In this document: one piece after another, positions 24,806 through 36,200 of the stretch | How positions within the stretch are numbered: the first letter of the stretch is position 1 | Layout: each line of letters begins with the position of its first letter | Assembly (NCBI GenBank): GCA_023653785.1 | Contig: JAMKCH010010252.1 | Location: forward strand, 1-64,000 | Length of the DNA: 64,000 bases | Origin: Ophioderma brevispina | Lineage: Eukaryota; Echinodermata; Ophiuroidea; Amphilepidida; Ophiodermatidae | Reading direction: 5' to 3' | The notes under the pieces: generated by a model | The model's database searches: none | What the model was told of the DNA's origin: nothing | What the model saw: the letters and a program-made list of their open reading frames with translations, nothing else | Translations under genes and position numbers: made by a program

Positions 24806-25010
24806 TACGATCCACACGATGGCCCACAGCAAACGATGGCCAGAACTCTGAATCAATCCTGACCATCTCCTCCCGCTTCTCATATCGGAGTGTGACCGGA
24901 AGTCACCATAACAGTACCTTCACTTTCGCGTTGTATAATTCAACACAGGAGTGTCAAAAAGATGACCTTACGAGGTCACCTCCGCTCACGATAACAGTTA
25001 ACAATCCTAC
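24806..25010 (+). other. Immunoglobulin-like exon or exon relic
   Basis: An acceptor-like tract (tgtttcattccaaag) precedes an open frame reading SILTISSRFSYRSVTG, then NSTFTFALYNSTQECQKD, then RSPPLTITVNNPT. The order of an S-x-L-T-I strand, an N-S-T-x-T-x-x-L-Y-N-S strand and a closing S-P-P-L-T-I-T-V strand is that of the C-terminal half of an Ig C2-type domain. The F strand has F where the conserved cysteine is expected. It does not belong to integrins. It could be an exon of another gene, a relic moved into the repeat pair, or a chance resemblance. No neighbouring Ig exon was found. Confidence 0.35.
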
Positions 25011-25154
25011 GTCACTTCTTTTGTGGCCTGCGAATCCATTCCTGCGAATCGTTATGGCCCATCGTATTAAACTCTAACAGATACCATTGCCCAGTGTGTA
25101 ACAGTCAGGCAACCTATTTCTAGATACCAGGCCCTAACAGTTTAACAAACATTG

Positions 25155-25385
25155 CTGTTAACTGGTCTATACCCCGATCTGTCCACACGGCACACACTCC
25201 AAAACACTCCGAGTGTTATTGGCGTTTGAGTTTCATCACCCCCTAGTTTTAGGTTAGAACCCGCTAGATCCTCGATAACCCTCGCGGAGTTAAACTCCGA
25301 AGACGTCCACACGCCAAACCCCCGTCCGACACTTCAGAGTTTTGAACAACTCCGAGTTCAGCTTCGTGTGGACACTGACTAGTAA
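25155..25385. mobile_element. Palindromic element with TGTCCACACGG-like ends
   Basis: The left part 'ctgtccacacggcacacact' then 'ccaaaacactccgagtgtt' is mirrored by the right part 'gttttgaacaactccgagtt' then 'cagcttcgtgtggacac'. It also holds internal facing 'actccg' and 'cggagt' motifs. Small and noncoding, so MITE-like. Confidence 0.6.
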
Positions 25386-27299
25386 TCTGCCCTTATCTTT
25401 AAACTTTAACTGTGTTAACTTGAAACAGCTAGCCCAAATTCCCTCACTTCAACCATCATAAGTGCCGTAGAACACACCAAGAGAGTGTAGTTAGTCCATC
25501 CCACATGCATCAGTTTTTTATACATTTCCCTCAATAATCTCATGTGATCCCACCAATGACACCCATTTATACAAAAACTCGGCCTTTTTCACCCATTCCT
25601 GCACACAAGGCACTAGTACTTTATAAATTTTTAATCATGAAGGTTTTGTACTCCTTAAACTTCTTTACAATGCCCAAAAAACTAATTAACTGACATGTGT
25701 TAGTACAAACATTATAGCCACATTGCAATGTAGTATGGGATTAGTTCAAACACCCAGCTGCTACTATGACAAGTTCAATGTCAACCCTTGTTTATTTCTT
25801 GGGAACTCGCATGATTACATCTAACCATGTAGCTTGTCACATAATTACTAAATGTGAATCACTGTTTTGCTTTTTCAATCTTTTATGGGATAAAAGTTTT
25901 AAAACCTAGTGTGGTATTATAAGTGGGGTAAAATTAGCCAATTTGAAGTGTCAACAATGGTTGAAATCGGTTGTTATTTATTCGCTTTCATTGATGTGTA
26001 TTTTTAGTAATTTTGTATACATTGACCATTCTACAATACTCTGTTTCAGACACTCACGAGTCCATATGTTGACAGTTGACATGCCCTGCAACTGACCGCT
26101 GTGCCAACTACCACCTTGTGTATACTCTGCCATCTTCCAGGGGGATCGCACCAATTACTTGCTGTATTTTAGTTCCAGTGACCCCCATTTTAAAGACCAT
26201 TTCATTTCCAGAGACCCGCTATTTTCATGTCCAGCCATATTTCTATTAAAGAGAAACCTAAAATTATCTTCAAAACTCCTCAAAAATAGCTGGAAATCGA
26301 GGTAGAATGTCGCAGCTTATCTTCTGAAATTTTCTGAAAACCTAGTTTGGGAGACCCATTTTGGGGGCCTGGAACCTCACCCATCACCCCCTCCTAGTTA
26401 TTCGGAGCCCCCATTGTTTGGGGCCGGGAATCCCCCCCCCTATGACTGTGTTAAGAGGGTCACAGATTAGTAATGGGGCCCTCCAAAACTTTGAAAACAC
26501 TATCTGTGGGTAATCTTTGGTGTAGATTCAATATCAAGGAAGTTCATAGCGTGTTTTACTTTTAGAGGGACCTAAATATGGCCGCCTTTGTTCCTTGGGA
26601 CCAATCTGGGGGGTAATACTCTCCAAAAGTAAGAACATTTTTATTGTCCCATCTTTTGGTCAATCGAGGGTTTACAGAGAAACTTTAAAAACCAAATTAA
26701 CCAATCAATTATGAACACATTGAAAAGTAATAAGTTAGGTACACACGCCCTTAAAAATTGGTAATTGTACTTTTTTTGAACCGTTGTACGCGGGGGCCCC
26801 CTGAAAACCAATGTTGACATTCTACACCTAAAATACACAAATCTACAAAAGACCCGCCCTATTGTCTGCTTCAGATATGTTGAGAATGTAGCATGAAACA
26901 ACTTCCCTGAAAGAACTAGCGTGTCTTTATTTTTTCACAACAAAATACCACTCAAAGTTACCACACAAGGTATCGTGACCCAGAGGTCATTGTACCTGCA
27001 CAGTGTATATCACCATAAACCTTCTATGGGGATATCAGCAAAAGTATCTTGGGCAGAAAACAATGAAAGACAATCGAGACACAAGCTGATGATTCTTTCC
27101 AAGAATAGTTTCTTTGTGATGTCTCTTCAAATATCTGAAGTATGAGGTGTGATGTTATGCATAATGTCACCATTGATTGTTCAGGGTGCCATACATGTCA
27201 AATTGCAAAATTAGGATTTTTTCATCAATAGGCTCTATCCTAACCCTCAGCTTATTACTATACTAAACCAATGTATTTAATTTTTATTTATTCAAATCT
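25386..27299. other. Intronic DNA, nothing firmly recognised
   Basis: About 26140-26480 has low-complexity 'gagacccattttgggggcc' text typical of degenerate repeats. No gene. Confidence 0.4.
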
Positions 27300-27692
27300 A
27301 GGAGGACCCGAGACCTCATAGGTACATACCCAACATGGTTAACCAACTTCTACTATGGGTATCCCTCGAAACTTACCAGAATGGCTTGGGACAATCGGGG
27401 TTACCACCTACTGACTGTGAATATACATGTACAGTGCTCTCTGTACAGGGACCGACGGCTTAACTCCCCTCTGGAAGGACGGGATATTCTCGTGGCTCAT
27501 TTGCCCAGTCCCAAATGAACCCCCAGGGATAGGGCGGAATTCTAGTTTTATAAATAGTGCTTATAATACAAATTCAATATCCAGACTTTAGACACCCGAT
27601 TAAATCACAGGTAGTGGGGCCCACCCGGGTTTTGAACCGGGGACCTCCTGCACCAAAGGCGAATAATCTAACCAGTTGGGCCTGCTCTCCCA
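27300..27692 (-). mobile_element. tRNA-derived SINE, family A, minus orientation
   Basis: On the minus strand the head reads 'gggagagcaggcccaactgg' then 'ttag' (A-box-like), followed by 'ggtccccggttcaaaacccg' (B box). The body carries 'ggagttaagccgtcggtccc', shared with the + strand SINE at 50758-51185. This shared motif and the matching head order put both in one family. Confidence 0.7.
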
Positions 27693-28883
27693 GTACTTAT
27701 TATTATACTGGTAGAATGTCCTGCAGTGTGACTCAGTGGGTCACAAGAAACGCACATTAACAATATTGTTCCCATACTTACAGAGTTCTTACCCCCCCCA
27801 CAGCTTGGTCCCAGGTGAAAAATATTGCATTTCTACAAAACTACAACCACCCAAATCACTTTAAAAGTAAGGAGCTATCCCATTTTTTATGCCAGATTTG
27901 ATTCTACAACATCACACCAAACAAATTCCCCAGATAGGTTGATTATCAGAGTTGGGAAGGGTTTCATTTCAGTTTATGGCCCTCTCAAATTGTCTTTTGC
28001 ATCACACGCATGTTTGATGGTGACACCCCCTAAATTTCTGAATGCTCCTGCGGAAAACGAAAGGCGGTATGAAGCGCAAAATTTCAGGATTTGTTCATTT
28101 CTCATCATATCTATCATCCACACCAAAAGGAAAAAAAACCCCCTTGGACATGCTGGCGGTGCACATCTCATCTCTCGGTGTTTGACATGGAATAGCCCAG
28201 TTAAGGGGACGTTAGGATAATGGGAATTCTCCTTAGCATGATGCCATTTGGTTGCTTGTATACCTATGTGGTTGTGCTTGTACCCATAAGTGGTTTCACT
28301 TCACTGCAGGCAATTCAACCCACACCTCTGGAGTAAGCCACAGCCATCCCTGTGCTCTCACGTTAAATTAAACGACTGAAATCCTGTCTATTTCTTCCTT
28401 TCCATTTCCTCAGCCTCTGCGCTGCCCAATCTTAGTAGCTGTTTTCCACAGGTTTTAATGATGTATACCTGAAGTAAGTATAGTACAAAAAAGACCTGAA
28501 AAGATAGATTCTTATTCATTGGCATGGGTAACCATATTACCACAAATTTCATTGGTTTAGGTCAAAGCTTCGCCCATCAATTACTGGGTATAGAATGGAT
28601 AGTGCGTGCAGCAATTACACAGTGTAGTCAAATATGCAGATGCGAAAACGGCGCGTTTATACTGCTCATGCTGCGCGTTGTACAAAATGCAATTGTGCAC
28701 AGCGTGATGATCATCGCACGATTACTTTGATTCCTTGAATTGAAAACATTGTTTTCAAGAGGGGTGCATTATTTAAATGAATAAAAAAGAATGATGTAAG
28801 AATATTTTTGACAAATTTATGCCAATTAAAAAGCAAAATTACCATTCTCTAAATAGAAGAGATAAAAGATGGGATTTTTTGTT

Positions 28884-28884
<1 letters not shown>
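27693..28884. other. Intronic DNA with degenerate repeats
   Basis: Frames of 131 codons (+, 27825-28220) and 65 codons (-) overlap and lack motifs. Text such as 'acatggaatagcccagttaa' looks like interspersed repeat. No gene supported. Confidence 0.4.
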
Positions 28885-28885
<1 letters not shown>

Positions 28886-28918
<33 letters not shown>

Positions 28919-28930
28919 ACCCCCCCCCCC
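28886..28930. repeat. Poly-G tract facing a poly-C tract
   Basis: Thirty-one consecutive G (28886-28916) are followed by CCAC and ten C (28921-28930). The tract could form a G-quadruplex or a hairpin. Its length is also typical of a basecalling or assembly artefact. Confidence 0.95.
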
Positions 28931-29929
28931 TATTAGATGGTGTCATTAAATGGATGGGCAATCCAATATTTTTGTGGTGGATACCCGGCGTCTAATCTAA
29001 TCTCGATCAGCAGGCTTGATTTAATTTGATGCCCACACTCCTCCCCCGTAGAAACTTTCACAAAATCTTCCACAGAGGGGGTGTGTCTTTCAAATGAAGC
29101 TATCCAATGGGCTGTTCCATGTGGATCTGTACTTACTCCCTCTGTAGAAGATGTCACGGCTATTTTCTACAGGGGTTAGTGATGTATATAGCCCCAATAA
29201 TTACACTGAACTGATTTCTTTACAATCCTTTACATCCAATGTTGACTGAAATATACGCATTTTCCCTTCTGAGAATTGGAATACCCCAAACTAACCTATT
29301 TTAATAAACACCCCGAAAAGAGAAAATGGTCTCAACCAGTGCCCCCAAGGTCACACCCTGTCAAGCCATTACTCTTCCCTCAATTCCGTTTTGGCCGCCA
29401 TAAAAACCAAACGGACGCGTGTTCATCGCACTCTGTTTTTAGCAGCCTCAAAATTACTGAGATATTTGAATACTAGAACTGTTGTCGTCTCAAACGGAAT
29501 ACTCTACTACTACTACTACTATAACAATACTATCTGGATATATTACTGATATATACTGGGGTTTTTATAACGCTCTGTTTGGACGGAATAAACGGCAACT
29601 TTTACGCCCGTCGAAGAGCTTTTATTGTGTATCCTTTTGTTGTTTTGCCGCAGATGCGTCATGTATCTGTGTAGCGGGAAAATAAGGTAAAACAAAGGCA
29701 ACAGAGCCCGTGCCGCAAACCGTGTTTGCGTGCTTTGGAAGCCTTGCTTTTTGTGAGCCTGTTTCTGGTTCTTGTAGGTATTTGCCATACTATCAATAAA
29801 AACAGTTCTATTGGTGAGTGTGTCTATTATTTTATCTTATATGCTTTTTGGTTGTATTTGTAATAAAATATGTGAAAACTGACTTTTGGAAATTCTTTAC
29901 CTTTACCGTGTGGTGACTTTGTTACCGCG
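28931..29929. other. Intronic DNA before the GC-rich block
   Basis: Includes a CTA trinucleotide run near 29502-29520. Facing motifs 'tccacagagggggtgtgtct' and 'agaagatgtcacggctattt' look repeat-derived. No gene recognised. Confidence 0.4.
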
Positions 29930-31737
29930 ACGGTAATCTTGTCCCCCTCCCGCGTGGCGGGCCGCGTATTCCACCGCGGCACGCCTTTGTTGTTTTTCAA
30001 ATCGCTCGTTTTCGTTCCCGTTCCGGCACGCGTGCCCACTGGCTCGCTTCACCCCACTTTTTTTCTCTGCTGCGTCGTTTTGCCTTGCCGCCACCCGCGA
30101 ACCCGCTTTTTTTCTGTGCGTTATTACGGTCTGCTTCCCCGCTGGCTGTCGCTCCGTTGGTGCTTGTTCTTTTGCGGTGGCCTGTCTGTTTTCAATGTTC
30201 GCCATTGGACACAGTTTCCCTGTTTATGTTTCGCTAAGGGAAAGGGGGGGTGGTGTTTCGGTGCTCCAGGTCCGAGGTTCTTCACAGGCGGCCCCGCTGC
30301 TTTGGGAGCACCTAAGATGTTGTAGCTTCGGGTACTTCATGGCGTGTTTAGTAGGGCGTTTCTCCTCGGATTTCCGCCCCGTCTACCACCCCACAACCTC
30401 GCTCCCAACCAAAACAACCCGCGTTCACGTTCCCTTTCTCATCGCCTGGGGTTCTAGCTCTAGGGGCTTCTTCTCCGTGCGGCTAGCGCGGTCTGGTCTG
30501 CCTTTTTCCCTTGGGATTTTGGCGGCTGCAGACATCCGGTATAGCAGCCTCGATTGCTCCAAGCGTGCTAGTCGGCCGCCACCCTCGGGGGGCTTGCCTG
30601 GCTAGCATCGGCCGGCGCTGGCCGGTCGCCTGATATTTAGGCTCGCAGTTGCTTTATTGGTGCAGGCTAGCGTGGTTCACTCTGCCTCTCCCTGTGGGAT
30701 TGGCGGCTGCAGTCCGTCCGTTAGCGGTGTTTTGGCAATGGTGACGCCCGGATTTTCTCTTCCCTCGGAAACCGATCCATCGGCCAGTACCCGACACCAC
30801 CCGGCGCTCGTTTGTTAGGGGATCCGGACCTGCGACCTGCCGTCGCTGCCTTTGTTCCCCATTCTCCCGGTCCTTGCTTGATCGTCCAGCCCTGAGGTGG
30901 TTTTCCCCTCCTCGTGCGGCGCCCCGTTACGGGCGCCGCGGGTGTCGGTTATACTCACTGCTCCTCACTCGGCTCCTCGTATGGCTGCCTCTACCATGCG
31001 GTGCAATCTGCCACGTGCTGCATTCTTCACCAGGCCTTCACGGGCAAGGTGGGGCGCGCAGCGCTTCTCCAGGTGGTCCCCCCCTCTCCACTTCGGGTTA
31101 CCGTGCCGGTTATACTGGTGCGGTTCGACCAGCACTGGTTCCCGCTACGGTTTCATACCGTTTCGGCACACACACCCTCATGTTAGCCTGCTAGCCCCTG
31201 CGTTGGTATCTGGTCTCATTGCAGTTGCATGCTTAATCACACCAGGCCTTCACTGTCTAAGGTGGGGCCGCAGCGTTTCGCCAGGTTGGTCCCCGTTCAC
31301 GCGGGGTTCCGTGTGAGGTTACTGGTGGCGGATTGTCCTGCGCTAGTTCCCGCTACGGTTTCGCCTTACGGACCCCCCGCCACCCCCATTTGTGTTTTCC
31401 CTTCCTCCTCCTCCTCTTCTCCCTCGTTATTTTCCCATCCTTTGCTTTCCTTCTTTTTCTCTTTTCCTTTCCTTCCTCATTCCCAATCATACATCATTTT
31501 CTCGCTTCGTTCTGCCTTGAGGGTCTTAGCCTCTTTCTTCTACTTGCCTCATCCTTCGCGTTTTTTTACCCTCTTTGCTCACGTTCCTTGCAATCATGGT
31601 TTGCTTTTCTCCCCGCCTTCGGGCCGGAGTACTCCTCCCTTTAATAGCGTCTCACCTCTCGGAGGTGATCGGCGTGGGTTATGTTCACACTCATCCTCTT
31701 GGGGCGCGCCTTCCTTCCCAATGTGCGCTGCATGTAG
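29930..31737 (-). other. GC-rich, A-poor block, left part, with minus-strand coding-like fragments
   Basis: Composition changes sharply near 29930: the + strand becomes rich in C, G and T and poor in A, as does 33246-37170. On the minus strand the frames are open in pieces and encode charged, low-complexity protein. At 29903-30205, for example, it begins MANIENRQATAKEQAPTE. I recognise no reverse transcriptase, integrase, recombinase or other domain. A perfect 9-bp-stem hairpin sits at 30916-30939 and a 7-bp one at 31652-31668. Possible identities are the gag-like part of a decayed retroelement or an unknown element. Frames break often, probably from sequence errors. Confidence 0.5.
30450..31400. 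repeat. Diverged internal tandem repeats (about 185 and 209 bp)
   Basis: One pair is 'ggctagcgcggtctggtctg' near 30481 and 'ggctagcgtggttcactctg' near 30666, each followed by 'ggcggctgcag'. A second pair is 'caccaggccttcacgggcaa' near 31029 and 'caccaggccttcactgtcta' near 31239, each leading through 'aggtggggc' to 'gttcccgctacggtttc' (31139 and 31347). These show that the GC-rich block grew partly by tandem duplication. Confidence 0.7.
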
Positions 31738-33245
31738 CCTTTTATCAAGGGCTTTGATTATTATTATTTTTATATTCATTTGTGTGAGTCCGCCCCCTCT
31801 GGACCCGCTCAAAGTTCAGTCGTAATCAAGCCGTTTCCGCAAATATTTCCTTTCTTCCTTTCTTTGTTACTCATTGTTTTTCCGGGATATTTCTTCCGAA
31901 ACTATATAGCGATCGCTGATTGGTCAATGAATGTCAATCGTTCGCTTAAAATAGGTCATAGAAATTACGAGTTTATTGGAACTGATTCAAGAACATTCAA
32001 TAATTGGGTTTTGGGGGTACCGATTCAAACAAAGCGAATAACGGGGCGAATAGCGCCAGGATCCCCATATGCAAGCCTTACAGCTAGCTTGGGAATGTAA
32101 AATGGGGTAAAATGGCGAACATCTTTGCTGGTGTGAAACGGCACGTGACAATCAATGGTGGAATTAATTACCTGAACGTTTTGTCAGTGTCAAACTGTGT
32201 GACTGTTGGATCCCGCGTTGTCATGGTGTAGGATTATTCCAGCTCGCTACAAACCAACACGCGAACGTTACGGTACTCTGTGCTGAATATGACTATCATG
32301 AGGGGGGTATTTGAAGCAACGGCTACGTGTACTGATGTGTTCGCTTACTATAATGTGAAATTTTACAGCATCTGTAGTGAACGGATTTTGTATTTTACAC
32401 GTAGTTTCAATGCAATCATTCAGCCATGGTTCGGCCGAAAGTATTAGAAGCCTTAAATTGTGCAGTAATAGTTGCCTGTCAAGACATGGTAAGTTCCCGA
32501 GGTAAGACTAGGATGTGCGTGTGTCCCCTAATTCCGCGTGAAATTTGTGAACTGGACTTCATTTTTGCTTGAATTTTGATGTTTTTCGCCACACGATCCA
32601 TTGCGTGGCATGGTTTGATACGCGGGTCGGATTCATCATTTCAATTTACTTTCCAAATCACTTTCCATGACAGGTCTGTGGACTGGTCACTCTGCAAGTA
32701 CAAATATATTTTGATAAATGCCTGACGTATGCCCTAGTCTAGTCTCATATTCATCAGTGTGTTTTGTGCAGGGGGGTGGGAATACTTCACTAGACCTTTT
32801 ACTTGGGACTTTTATTTCTGCAGAGCTGGGCTACAACTAGCCCATCTGCCATGGACATCCACATACCTACGACTCCACTCGCACTCGCCAGCTGTCAAGA
32901 ACTTTGTCGATTTTGCTTTGCTAATTTATGCGTAATTAGGCCGTGCAAAAATCGATAATATGGGTCAATTTTGAAGGGCGACGTCATCGATATATTGGCA
33001 AGTATATGAAAACGTTGTCATCGAGGAAATTTGGGCGTGCTACGATGACGACTTACTTTGATTGACACAGTATGCTTGCACGGGAAATACCAATTTGCGC
33101 AAGACGCCTCGCTCCGCTCGGCCTCACGCCGTCGGCGGTCGGACATCGCCTTCGGCTCGCTCGCGGTTGGTGGATAAAATGCGAGGCGTCTTTGACAAAG
33201 AAATAAGCTGCATGTGGCAGTTTTATCCGCCGTCGTTGGGGTGGA
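31738..33245 (-). repeat. Long inverted repeat, right arm (about 1.5 kb)
   Basis: Reverse complement of 19270-20695. Composition here is ordinary, in contrast to the GC-rich DNA on both sides. This suggests that the repeat was inserted into the block and divided it. The inner edge is 'ttatcaagggctttgatt' and the outer edge is near 'ttttatccgccgtcgttggg'. Like the left arm, the outer tip holds facing 'aagacgcctcgc' and 'gcgaggcgtctt'. Confidence 0.9.
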
Positions 33246-36200
33246 TTTCCGGGCTTAACCACAGCGAATGGTACCTCTTACGGGGGCTGTTGCTGGGGTG
33301 TTGTTGGTCCGCCTTCCCTGGTTGTGGTTGCCTTTCAACTCACGGCGCCGCGGCCTGTCTCCCGTGCGGGGATGTTGCGCCGGCTCTTGGCTATCGGGCA
33401 TCCCCTCGGGGGATGCTTGTGCTATAGGTCTCTGTGGTTCTCTCGGGTCAACCAAGTCTGGGGCTTCACCCTGGCTGGCTTGTTGACCTGCCTTGGGTGG
33501 GAGCCCTCTCAGCCTTGTGTTGTTTTTTTCCCCCCGGGGTTACGCGGCTATTCTCCGACGTTGCTCTAGCTTCTCAGCATGCAGGGTCCCCTACTGGGGT
33601 GCTCCTGCCCTGCCGTTGGCTGGCCTGGCCGCCTCGGCCTGGGGCGCATCCTGCCGTGATATAGCTTGCAGCTTCGTTCGGGGCCCAGACCTTGCATTGT
33701 GCACCTGCTACGGCTTCGCTGGGGTGTGCTTTCGCTGTCGGGCTCCCTTGGAGCTTGGGTAGCCTTGGGCATGTCTGCTACCCTCCCAGGGGGCTTTTCA
33801 GCTCTGGGTCGCCGGCGCTTCCGTCGCCGCCTCTAATGGCGTTCTGCTATTGCTGCCATGGTACCTAGCTCCTTGTGGTGCTAGTCCGGGCACGTTCCGT
33901 GTGCACATCGGGGACTTGAGGACGTGGTGTCCTCTGCCATTGGCGCTGGGCCATTTAGGCCCTGGCTGTCCTGGCTAGTAGGATATGCTCCTGTTAGGCT
34001 TAATGCTACCTAGCCTGGTCGCTGTCTCCCTTGGGGAACTTGGACTCAGGCTATAGATGCCCAGCTTCGCTGCTCCCCTCCTGGGGGATCAGCTGGGCCT
34101 AGGCGCCGCTTCCGAGGTGGGCCTAGTGACAGTTGCGTCTGGGCGTTAGTCTCTGTTCCCCCTTGGAGTCTAGACCATGTATCAAGCTTCGGCATGTTAC
34201 TGGTCTTTGGGTCTTAGCCCCCGACTTCCTTGGGAGGTCGTGCCTTAGCCTTGGCGGTCTTTTGACTTTCGCCTTGGCCAGGCCTTGGGCCTGTCATCGC
34301 CTAGGCTTTGCTACTCGACCATGACCCTTCATCTCCATTCGGGGTAGCTCGGCCATAGCTGGCCCTGGTTCTTTCCCCGCAGCTTGACTGGGAATTGTTG
34401 GGCCTAGCCTGGTCTAGGGCTGATGCCGTGCTGCTTGGTGTATTACCTTTGCCCCCTTCGGGGTTTTTGTGGCCTGTGCCTATGCCGGTCTGGCGTGGCC
34501 CCTCCCAGGGCTCACTGGGACGGCCTAGGCCTGGGGTAAGGGGCTTTATGTCCTTCTCCCTTGACCTTACCACCCCCGTACGGGTGGTACCTGATCATCG
34601 CGCCCTGGCTGTTCTCCCTTCCCCTTCTGTCCTCACTCTGTGCGGGAGCGAGACCTCGGCTTACATGCCAGCTGGTGCCCTCTGGGCCTAACCTGCTCTG
34701 GCCGGTTCTCGGGCTTTGGTTATTGAGTCTTGACGCTGATGCTAGGGTTTCCCCCATTGGGGCTTGGCTCCCACCCGGGGGATGCACTCGCCCCCTCTGG
34801 GCTCGGTTTGTCCTGGCGCGATGGTGTTTGGCTTCTGTTGTTGTCTAACCTTACCTGTGCATCCAAGGCCTTACTCCTCGCCCCATGGGGCTAGCCCTTG
34901 AGGTCTTTCGACTTGTGCCTGGACACTGCCCACTGTGGGGTCGTTTTTTGTCTTCTTGACCGTGGTTCCCTTCTCCCGTTGCTCGGGAGTTAGGGGCTGG
35001 CTTTGACAGTTCTCGCAAATTCCTTTGTGGCACTCTCGGCTGGACTTAGCCTGGTCCGCTCTGTTCCCTTGGGGGGGACCTGGACAAAGGTTGTGGGTCG
35101 CCTGACAGTGCCCCTCTTTGGGGCCCGTTGTATGGGCTTAGCGTCAGGCTTCCGGCCTAGCTTAGCGTCGGGCCTAGCGTTGGCTCGTCCGGGCCTTAGC
35201 GCGGGGTTCCCGGCTTCAGGTCCGGGGTTGTGGCATCCCGATTAGTCGGGGTCTTGTCTGTCTTAGGGGGTTCTCCCCCTCCAGCGGTTTTCAGGCATCC
35301 GTTGTCGATCTCTTCACTTGCAGGTTTTTCTTTGCCTTGCCTTCTGTCTCAACGTGCTGCTAGTGGGAATCACCGTGACGGGTGGTATCCCTTGTTGGTG
35401 TTCTCAGAACTAACCTTCACTGGCGGCTTCTCAGTTGTTATTGGCAGTTGGCATGGTCCTGTCTTCACCACCGTGTGCGATTGGATCTTGTGCTTTTTCC
35501 CCTCAGTACCCTCGGGGTTTACTGGGGGCACGTTCGGTTGCTCTGGCTCCTGCTTTACGACAAGGGAGCCATTCAGGGACCCACACGGGGGGGGATTACT
35601 ACCCCCGTCGTTTTCCATTCCGATGGGATTTTATCCCTCTTGTCTGTGACCTGATATTAAGGCGGTTGGGAGCTCTCGCTCCCGGGTGGGAATGTCTCTG
35701 GGGGGTACGGTAAACCCCGCTTGGAGTCATTCTTCCATGTCTGGAGTCTCGAGTTTGGTTGACGAGTTGATTACTTCCTTTTTCTCAGGCGTTGGTGATC
35801 CTTATTGTACTCGCCCCATGCGGATGGCACCTCTCCGGTGGCTCTCTACACTTTCTTCTCTGGGACAAGATGTTGTGTCGAAGCCGCTGTGCTGTCCGAG
35901 GAACCTCTTCTTTTGGTGGCATCACTTTGCCAGTAGCCGGAGTTCGGTTACGCGGCTTCTTGTTGCCTCCTCGATACCGATTTGTCGGTTCAGTCAGAAG
36001 TTCCTAATGTTAGGTTCATTATGTCCTTCTACGACTTTGTCACCTACTTTCTGCTGACAGTCGCCAAATGGTTCGGCTTCTGATCGGGCTTCCCCGACCA
36101 GTTAGTGAGCTCTCGGATCGGGTCGCTATCGGGGCTCGACTCGCTTGTTTCTGACAGAGGCTACCTCTGGGTCTCCCTCTGGTAGATTCTCGGTGGTTCC

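Noticed and set aside
19270..33245. Maverick/Polinton-type giant transposon
   Set aside because: Long inverted ends are suggestive, but no DNA polymerase B, integrase, ATPase or protease sequence is visible inside.
30177..35654. Many plus-strand frames of 60-198 codons in the GC-rich block
   Set aside because: They overlap one another in several frames and are low in complexity. The A-poor strand simply has few stop codons (TAA, TAG, TGA), and the minus strand reads more like protein.
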